This document shows positions 6,271-10,629 of a stretch of 10,629 bases of DNA, piece after piece. Source of the DNA: Nanobdellati archaeon (GTDB taxonomy: Archaea > EX4484-52 > JAADEF01); the NCBI GenBank assembly GCA_015521505.1, contig WAOB01000105.1:1-10629 (forward strand). Reading direction: 5' to 3'. The translations under genes and the position numbers were made by a program. Below the pieces are notes generated by a model. It was not told the DNA's origin and ran no database searches. It saw only the letters and a program-made list of their open reading frames with translations. Positions within the stretch are counted from its first letter, which is position 1. Each line of letters opens with the position of its first letter.

Positions 6271-7905
6271 CTAATACTCTACCTCTATCTCTATTGCCTT
6301 AAACGGTGTTCCTATCATCGCTGTTGTAACTACATCTTCAACCATATATCCTCTAACCTCTGCATCCAAAGACACGTTTACTGTTAAGTTTAAATTAAAG
6401 TCATCTGCGTTAAGGATATGATATACTGTTCCATCTTCAGTGATAAATACTACTACACCACCTTCAATATCTCTATATTCTAATTTACCTTTCATTGATA
6501 CTTCCTCTACTTCCATGGCAGTTTCATTTTCTACTTCAATAGTGGTTTCTCTCTCAACCTCCACACCACTTTCTCCTTCTTCGTATTCTTCCTCTATTTC
6601 CTCCTCATATTCATATTCTTCTCCTCTTTCCATCTCTATTTCCTTGATTTTCTCTTCCAAAACTTCTGATTCCCTTGCAATCAAAATATATCTAAGTTCT
6701 TTATTTCTCTTTATGTAATTCCATATCTCCTGCAATGTCTCATGTGCATCTTTTAATTTATCTCTTGCCTCTTCTAAAGCATCTTTAGCCATATCTATGT
6801 GTTCCTCTGCCCCTTCCAAATCTCTTTCTTCCAATGATCTCTTAGCCAACTCCATGTGCTTATCAGATTGTTTCTTTAATTCCTCTGCTTCAGCAACAAG
6901 TTGCTTTATCTCCTCAATATCATCAACAAACTCTTCTAAACTGATGTTTCTTTTATTTGCATAATCAATAATAAACTCTAATCTTGCTAATATTGCTTTT
7001 CCTCTTTCAATTACCAATCCTTCCCTAAATCTTTCCTCATCATAAACCTTTTCCTTTACTTTAATCTTTATTTTCTTAAGATCTTTTCTCATTTCAACTG
7101 CAATATCTCTCAAACAAGATAAATTTCCACATTGTTGAATTTGGTCTCTATAATTACTTATTTTATCTAAAAGATTACTTATCTCTGCAATTGCCCTCTG
7201 AACCTCACTCTCATTTATGTACTCTGAAGATTCCAGTTTATCTTTTACCGCAAGTAGGTGTTTTTCTGCAAGATCTAATGCTCTTAACAAATATTCTTTA
7301 GATTTGTTCAAATACTCCTCTTTAACTTGTTCACATTCTGCAGTATTAAATTCCTCCTCCTCACATTCATCATATTCTCTCTTCATCTCTCTAAGTTCTT
7401 TCTCAAACTCTCTCTTTTCCTTTATTTTTTCCTTTATCTCCTCAACTATCTCTCTTATTCTCTCCATTCTCTCTCTCTTTTCTTCCAAAGCAATCTCTCT
7501 AATTTTCCATCCTTTTCTCTCAAGTTCCTTTCTTTTCTTTATTTTTTCTCTTATTTTTTCTCTTATTTCTTCATCGTCCTTCTCTTTAGCAATCTCTTTT
7601 ATTTCTTCAACAGTAAGTAGAACTAAAGCTTTTCTCTCTTCAGGTGTTAAGTTTAAGTTCCTCAATGTAAGAATCTTTTCTCTGACTAATGCTCTAATCT
7701 TCGTTCCTTTAATCTCATTAACATGTCTCTTAACCATTCTCTCGCTTTTATTAAAACCTTTATCCATTCCTCTATCTATTTCATTTTCCCCAATGTCTTT
7801 ACCCATCTCTCTTCCTTTATCCTCATGTGCAAATACAACACTAAAAGGAAATGCTAAAATCACAATTGCTAAAATAAACCCGTACACTATCTTCCTCATA
7901 CTCAT
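6271..7905 (-). CDS. Secreted highly charged helical/coiled-coil protein with C-terminal beta domain
   Basis: I do not recognise a named family for this 544-residue protein. A signal peptide (1-26, ending SVVFA before HED) indicates export. There is no later TM helix, so it is extracytoplasmic and possibly soluble. Residues about 60-425 are Glu/Lys/Arg-rich helix with heptad-like stretches. An LTPEERKAL segment (86-94) recalls the LTxxQ/CpxP-like helical exported proteins, though this is only a resemblance. Four cysteines occur as two close pairs (181/191, 259/264). Residues 428-465 are an acidic, low-complexity linker. Residues about 471-544 form a compact beta-rich domain (GKLEYRDIEGGVVVFITEDG onward) that could be OB-like. 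The start is supported by GGTGGT 5 bases upstream of the ATG, and an in-frame ATG two codons later is also possible. The gene has its own TATA box and about eight NxS/T sequons. Confidence 0.8.
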   Translation of the reverse strand: MSMRKIVYGFILAIVILAFPFSVVFAHEDKGREMGKDIGENEIDRGMDKGFNKSERMVKRHVNEIKGTKIRALVREKILTLRNLNLTPEERKALVLLTVEEIKEIAKEKDDEEIREKIREKIKKRKELERKGWKIREIALEEKRERMERIREIVEEIKEKIKEKREFEKELREMKREYDECEEEEFNTAECEQVKEEYLNKSKEYLLRALDLAEKHLLAVKDKLESSEYINESEVQRAIAEISNLLDKISNYRDQIQQCGNLSCLRDIAVEMRKDLKKIKIKVKEKVYDEERFREGLVIERGKAILARLEFIIDYANKRNISLEEFVDDIEEIKQLVAEAEELKKQSDKHMELAKRSLEERDLEGAEEHIDMAKDALEEARDKLKDAHETLQEIWNYIKRNKELRYILIARESEVLEEKIKEIEMERGEEYEYEEEIEEEYEEGESGVEVERETTIEVENETAMEVEEVSMKGKLEYRDIEGGVVVFITEDGTVYHILNADDFNLNLTVNVSLDAEVRGYMVEDVVTTAMIGTPFKAIEIEVEY

Positions 7906-7910
7906 ACACT

Positions 7911-7916
7911 ACCACC
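7911..7916 (-). promoter_or_regulatory. Shine-Dalgarno site of the secreted helical protein
   Basis: The minus strand reads AAAAGGTGGT, with GGTGGT ending 5 bases before the ATG at 7905. With the TATA box about 50 bp upstream, the mRNA should carry a short 5' leader of roughly 25 bases. This gene is therefore not leaderless. Confidence 0.6.
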
Positions 7917-7949
7917 TTTTCTTTTAAGACCTTAAGAGTACAATGAACC

Positions 7950-7965
7950 TTTATATATTTAAATA
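7950..7965 (-). promoter_or_regulatory. TATA box of the secreted helical protein gene
   Basis: The minus strand contains ATATTTAAATATATAA just downstream of the flippase-like gene's stop codon. Spacing predicts a start site near 7930, giving a short leader that includes the Shine-Dalgarno. The element lies between two same-strand genes, so the helical protein gene can be expressed separately from the two-gene membrane unit upstream. Confidence 0.55.
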
Positions 7966-7969
7966 TTCT

Positions 7970-8782
7970 TTAAAATGCTTTATGAAGATTTATGAAGGAT
8001 TTTAAATTTCGTATTTTTATTAGAAGTATAGAAAAAGAAATGCCTATGAGAGTAGAAACCCTAAAAATTAGGGAAGAAACAAACATTGCATCATAAGAGA
8101 GATCGTAGAATCGCGATAAAAACACAAACACCCCTTCCTTTATGCCCATAGATAAAGGAATGAAAGTCAAATATCCTATAATAGTATAAGAACCTACTAA
8201 AAATCCAAGTTTAATCAGATTGTTATATCCAAAAAGAACATGCATCAAAACAAATAAAGATAACACCTCAAAAAACCAACCTACTAGACTCAACAAAAAT
8301 ATCTTAAAGGAGGATGCTCTCTCTATTTTGAAGAAAAAAGAAAAAATGATAGATAACAAAAATCCTATAACTAATCCTATATATACATTCAGACTACTAA
8401 CCATAAGAACAATAAGAGAGAAAAAAGCGTACAATCTATCTATCAACGAAAGTAAAGCGCTCTTCTTGAAACTAACTTTTTTATTAGATAAAAGCTTTGC
8501 TTTCATAACATCTCCACTTCCTTTAAAATATACTTCGTTAAGAAGCATAGAATAAATTGAGATAAGAAAAGCGTCTCTTTTGGTTTTTAAATCATACATC
8601 GAAACCAAAGAAGAAAAAGACATTGCTCTAAAAATTAATGAAAATAAGTATAGAAAAGAAGACAAAAGCATATAAGGTATAATTTCTAAACTTAAGAAAT
8701 CGAATGAGGGTCTTAAGTAAAGGAATAAGGAAACAATGAGAGAAAATCCAAAAAGTAAAAGAAAAAATTTTTTGTAAATCAT
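7970..8782 (-). CDS. Flippase-like multi-TM protein (UPF0104 / LPG synthase TM-domain family)
   Basis: This 270-residue, almost entirely hydrophobic protein has about seven to eight TM helices. It shows the family landmarks in order. They are FRAMSFSSLV near 51-60, NEVYFKGSGDVMKAKLL at 82-98 (usually N...P.R.GE..R..LL), then IDRLYAF at 114-120 (usually ERL.D). The late loop FIPLSMGIKEGVFVFL (207-222) replaces the common PGGLGVREG. Relatives include the membrane half of MprF and the C-terminal part of archaeal AglD-type proteins. These are linked to moving or modifying lipids or lipid-linked sugars. It is shorter than typical members (about 300-330). The ATG overlaps the TGA of the upstream small membrane protein (ATGA), so the two are translationally coupled. 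The substrate is unknown. Confidence 0.75.
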   Translation of the reverse strand: MIYKKFFLLLFGFSLIVSLFLYLRPSFDFLSLEIIPYMLLSSFLYLFSLIFRAMSFSSLVSMYDLKTKRDAFLISIYSMLLNEVYFKGSGDVMKAKLLSNKKVSFKKSALLSLIDRLYAFFSLIVLMVSSLNVYIGLVIGFLLSIIFSFFFKIERASSFKIFLLSLVGWFFEVLSLFVLMHVLFGYNNLIKLGFLVGSYTIIGYLTFIPLSMGIKEGVFVFLSRFYDLSYDAMFVSSLIFRVSTLIGISFSILLIKIRNLKSFINLHKAF

Positions 8783-9069
8783 TTTTTCTTACCTTTCTTT
8801 CTTTGAGTAGTTTTCTTCTTACTTTCCTTCTTAACTTTCTTTTCCAATTCCTCCTGTTGCTTTTTTAGTTCTTCTTCAAGTTTTTTCTCCTCTTCAAGGA
8901 ATGCTTTTTCCTCTCTACCAATAAGATATACTAAAAACCCTACCATTAACAGAATTAAACCGCCCACGCCTTTAACAAACATTATCAGGTCTCTATAAAA
9001 GAAGACATACCATACAATACCAGCAACTATAATCAGCCATCCCAAAATCATTTTTGCCAGAGGTCCCAT
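8779..9069 (-). CDS. Small two-TM membrane protein with coiled-coil and Lys-rich tail
   Basis: This 96-residue protein of unknown family has two TM helices (about 5-24 and 33-50). A Glu/Lys coiled coil (52-85) and a strongly basic tail (KKKTTQRKKGKKK) follow. The second half is cytoplasmic by the positive-inside rule and could contact nucleic acid, ribosomes or acidic lipids; this is inference. I place the start at the ATG at 9069 because GAGGTGA (9075-9081) lies 6 bases upstream of it. The earlier GTG at 9078 overlaps that site and would add three residues. Its stop overlaps the flippase-like start, so it is the first gene of a two-gene unit and may be an accessory subunit. Confidence 0.7.
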   Translation of the reverse strand: MGPLAKMILGWLIIVAGIVWYVFFYRDLIMFVKGVGGLILLMVGFLVYLIGREEKAFLEEEKKLEEELKKQQEELEKKVKKESKKKTTQRKKGKKK

Positions 9070-9074
9070 ATGAT

Positions 9075-9081
9075 TCACCTC
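9075..9081 (-). promoter_or_regulatory. Shine-Dalgarno site of the small two-TM protein
   Basis: The minus strand reads GAGGTGA, followed by ATC AT and the ATG at 9069. It overlaps the alternative GTG start, which makes the ATG the better start. Confidence 0.6.
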
Positions 9082-9110
9082 ATCATAGTCATATAAAATT
9101 AAAATAAAAA

Positions 9111-9122
9111 ATTATTTAAAAC
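9111..9122 (-). promoter_or_regulatory. TATA box of the two-gene membrane unit
   Basis: The minus strand reads GTTTTAAATAAT about 45-50 bp upstream of the ATG at 9069. It predicts a start site near 9090 and a short leader containing the Shine-Dalgarno. A nearer TTTTATAT (about 9092-9099) would leave no room for the ribosome-binding site in the mRNA and is less likely. Confidence 0.45.
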
Positions 9123-9152
9123 TTTGTAGAGCACATTCTAAAACCCAACTAA

Positions 9153-9160
9153 TTTAAATA
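9153..9160 (+). promoter_or_regulatory. TATA box of the decayed gene
   Basis: TTTAAATA is centred about 25 bp upstream of the ATG at 9181, the same geometry as the other leaderless genes here. A second copy-like element, CTTAAATA (9163-9170), follows. The promoter appears intact although the gene downstream is broken. Confidence 0.5.
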
Positions 9161-9180
9161 TCCTTAAATATCAAGACATT

Positions 9181-9509
9181 ATGGAATATGAAATAAAAAA
9201 TAGTGATATATAAAAGAATGAGAGGCCCTAAGATATGATATATGTTTATGATGATATGGGTTGGAAAAATTATAAGGATCTTTTTTACATTTATACAGAT
9301 TTAAAGATATCAACGAGTATAAGATATATTTTGAAGTTAAGCAACCAAAAGATGAATATCACTATCTCACATTAAATAATAGGGTTAAAATAAAAATAAG
9401 GAAAATATATGCAGAAAGATTAGGTGTTAAGGAATAAGTTGAAAAAGCCATAGAAATGGCAGAGGAAGTTATAAACATCGTGAATGACATAATGAACGAT
9501 TTAAAATAA
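9181..9509 (+). pseudogene. Decayed gene of about 109 codons (three in-frame stops and a frameshift)
   Basis: From the ATG at 9181 the frame reads MEYEIKNSDI, then TAA (9211), KNERP, TAA (9229), then DMIYVYDDMGWKNYKDLF and on to about 9298. Around 9295-9302 the coding sense moves to another frame. It continues as FKDINEYKIYFEVKQPKDE and YHYLTLNNRVKIKIRKIYAE, reaches TAA at 9435, and goes on as VEKAIEMAEEVINIVNDI to a final TAA at 9507. Total length is 109 codons plus two bases, as expected of an indel. The pieces have protein-like composition, and the last ones look like an amphipathic helix. I do not recognise the family. The well-placed TATA box supports 9181 as the ancestral start. A 10-codon leader peptide followed by short genes is a weaker alternative. 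Apart from promoters, nothing else is seen in the 9079-9541 gap. Confidence 0.6.
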
Positions 9510-9510
9510 A

Positions 9511-9523
9511 AATATAAAATATT
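9511..9523 (+). promoter_or_regulatory. TATA box of the large exported protein gene
   Basis: AATATAAAATATT is centred about 26 bp upstream of the ATG at 9542. No Shine-Dalgarno precedes the ATG, so the message is probably leaderless. Confidence 0.5.
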
Positions 9524-9541
9524 AACCACAAAAATATTTGT

Positions 9542-10629
9542 ATGGATATATTGATATATAAACATAAGAAAAAAGCAATTCTTGTAGTGTTTTTATTGGT
9601 TGTTAGTTTTTTAACCCCCTTAAATATTGGTTTCTCTGATCCTTATCTAATCATAACAACAAACTCAACAGATGCTTATAAGCCCTATCCAAATGTTGAT
9701 GCTGGTGGTAATGCTAATGCTTTGGAGAGGTGGGTGGAGTATAGGATATTCACACACTACAACAACAATCCCAGGAATGGATGCTCCTGTGGAACATCGG
9801 GAGATTGTATAATAGAAATAAACAATTTCCTTGCAGATAAAGAAATAAAACCTAGAAAAATATATATACTTGCAGACGATAGTTATTTTGAATGCTTAAA
9901 AAACAACATAGGAAATTATACTTGTAATATAATTCTAACAGAGAGTGATGACGAAAATTGTTGGTATGATCTACAAAAAGATATGTTTGTGTGTAACAGC
10001 ATAAGACAATACACCTCTGCATCATCATCAACACCGCTCCCATTAATATTCAACTTTTCAACTACTTTGAGATATCTAATTAACGACATTCCTTATCAAT
10101 GGAAAGTCATATACTATAAAGATCCTGTAGATTACGCTAACGATAATCCTTGCGCCTCCCAAACCAACACCACCATAATCTTTGCCCCTAACTTAACAAT
10201 ACAAAACAAAAACTCTCCTCAGAAATCGCTAAGTTGGTATTATGGAGAGAGGATTTATCCTTTTGTTTATGTTGGTGATGAAGTGGTTTTTTATCCTAGT
10301 GTTAGGAATGTTAGAGATAGCGATAATAATGGTAGAGCTTTTGAGGTTTTTAGGAACATAAGCAGTAGCAATTCCTCGGTTATCTCAATACTTAACAGCA
10401 CTAATTTAATGTTTGCTGAAAGTATGTATTCGGGAGAGACAATACCTAATGAAACCACATCAGCATATCATCCAATATACATTTATTCAGAAGCACTACA
10501 AAGGGGAAAATCAACCATAACAATAAATGTAAGTGATTACTCCTCTCTGTACAATGATACTATGAACTTTGATGTTTATGCTCTAAATCCTTACATAAAA
10601 ATAAAAACACCTAAAAGTATATATACGTA
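9542..10629 (+). CDS. Large exported sequon-rich surface protein (3' end outside window)
   Basis: The frame is open for 362 codons from the ATG to the right edge with no stop, so this is the 5' part of a larger gene. KHKKK precedes a hydrophobic segment (about 11-32, AILVVFLLVVSFLTPLNIGF), giving a signal peptide or N-terminal anchor. The rest is polar and strand-rich. Eight cysteines lie in the first 204 residues (81, 83, 89, 118, 128, 140, 151, 204), including a C-x-C-x5-C cluster. About eleven NxS/T sequons are present (N41, 125, 171, 209, 217, 272, 277, 285, 303, 329, 338). D-S-D-N-N-G at 259-264 resembles the start of a Ca loop. The region around 315-350 has the look of an Ig/CARDB-like beta-sandwich leading into another repeat. 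I do not recognise a family. An extracellular or S-layer-associated role is inferred from export and sequon density. Confidence 0.8.
   Translation, partial: MDILIYKHKKKAILVVFLLVVSFLTPLNIGFSDPYLIITTNSTDAYKPYPNVDAGGNANALERWVEYRIFTHYNNNPRNGCSCGTSGDCIIEINNFLADKEIKPRKIYILADDSYFECLKNNIGNYTCNIILTESDDENCWYDLQKDMFVCNSIRQYTSASSSTPLPLIFNFSTTLRYLINDIPYQWKVIYYKDPVDYANDNPCASQTNTTIIFAPNLTIQNKNSPQKSLSWYYGERIYPFVYVGDEVVFYPSVRNVRDSDNNGRAFEVFRNISSSNSSVISILNSTNLMFAESMYSGETIPNETTSAYHPIYIYSEALQRGKSTITINVSDYSSLYNDTMNFDVYALNPYIKIKTPKSIYT

Noticed and set aside
7217..7927. Long plus-strand open frame (236 codons) opposite the secreted helical protein
   Set aside because: It is a Ser/Leu/Phe-rich shadow of the purine-rich coding strand. 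The minus-strand frame has a signal peptide, Shine-Dalgarno and TATA box, while the plus frame has none of these.
8220..8555. Plus-strand open frame opposite the flippase-like gene
   Set aside because: It is a Lys/Asn-rich antisense of a hydrophobic membrane protein, with no ribosome site or promoter.
9248..9254. ATGATGA resembling a box C of a C/D sRNA
   Set aside because: No box D (CTGA) or C'/D' pair at suitable spacing, and the sequence lies within surviving coding sense of the decayed gene.
9181..9509. TAA read as Tyr or Gln (stop-codon reassignment) in the broken gene
   Set aside because: Several intact genes in the window end at TAA with tight neighbours, and the same stretch also needs a frameshift, so decay is simpler.
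9362..10043. Two minus-strand open frames (9362-9565 and 9852-10043)
   Set aside because: They lie antisense to the decayed gene and to the large exported gene, and have no start signals or recognisable domains.
1..10629. CRISPR array, tRNA, rRNA, transposase or integration site
   Set aside because: No regularly spaced direct repeats, cloverleaf-like GC stems, transposase motifs or flanking inverted repeats were seen on either strand.

Overview
The window looks archaeal. It is very AT-rich. It encodes Taw3/TYW3 (wybutosine pathway) and the C-terminal PUA domain of what is probably the archaeosine tRNA-guanine transglycosylase. Most transcription units carry an archaeal-type TATA box (TTTAAATA-like) 24-32 bp upstream of the start codon. 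The Lys/Glu/Ile-rich proteins, short intergenic gaps and several unknown exported proteins would suit an uncultivated AT-rich lineage such as a DPANN archaeon, but the sequence does not settle the phylum.

Layout. Bases 1-1361 (+): the 3' end of a PUA-domain tRNA-modification gene, overlapping a GT4 glycosyltransferase gene. Bases 1358-2626 (-): glutamate dehydrogenase, convergent with and overlapping the glycosyltransferase, with its own TATA box. Bases 2689-5615 (-): a three-gene operon transcribed from 5615 down to 2689. It encodes a small exported beta-solenoid-like protein with a Ca-type loop, a type I membrane-anchored extracellular protein, and a Cys-rich exported protein with a second Ca-type loop. 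The two downstream genes start at GAGGTG Shine-Dalgarno sites, the first of which is embedded in the preceding stop codon. Bases 5674-6261 (+): taw3, divergent from that operon across a palindromic TATA element. Bases 6271-7905 (-): a secreted, highly charged helical protein with a C-terminal beta domain. Bases 7970-9069 (-): a flippase-like (UPF0104/AglD-type) membrane protein coupled by an ATGA overlap to a small two-TM protein. Bases 9181-9509 (+): a decayed gene, with three in-frame stops and a frameshift but a well-placed promoter. Bases 9542-10629 (+): the 5' end of a large exported, sequon-rich protein that runs off the window.

How it fits together. About half of the coding capacity is cell-envelope or exported protein of unknown function. 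A glycosyltransferase and a flippase-like protein could serve a surface glycan pathway, and the exported proteins are rich in N-glycosylation sequons. The housekeeping genes (taw3, the PUA/Tgt fragment, gdh) are interspersed. The most promising unexplained unit is the three-gene surface operon at 2689-5615, a candidate adhesion or appendage-like locus. That function is inferred from architecture only.
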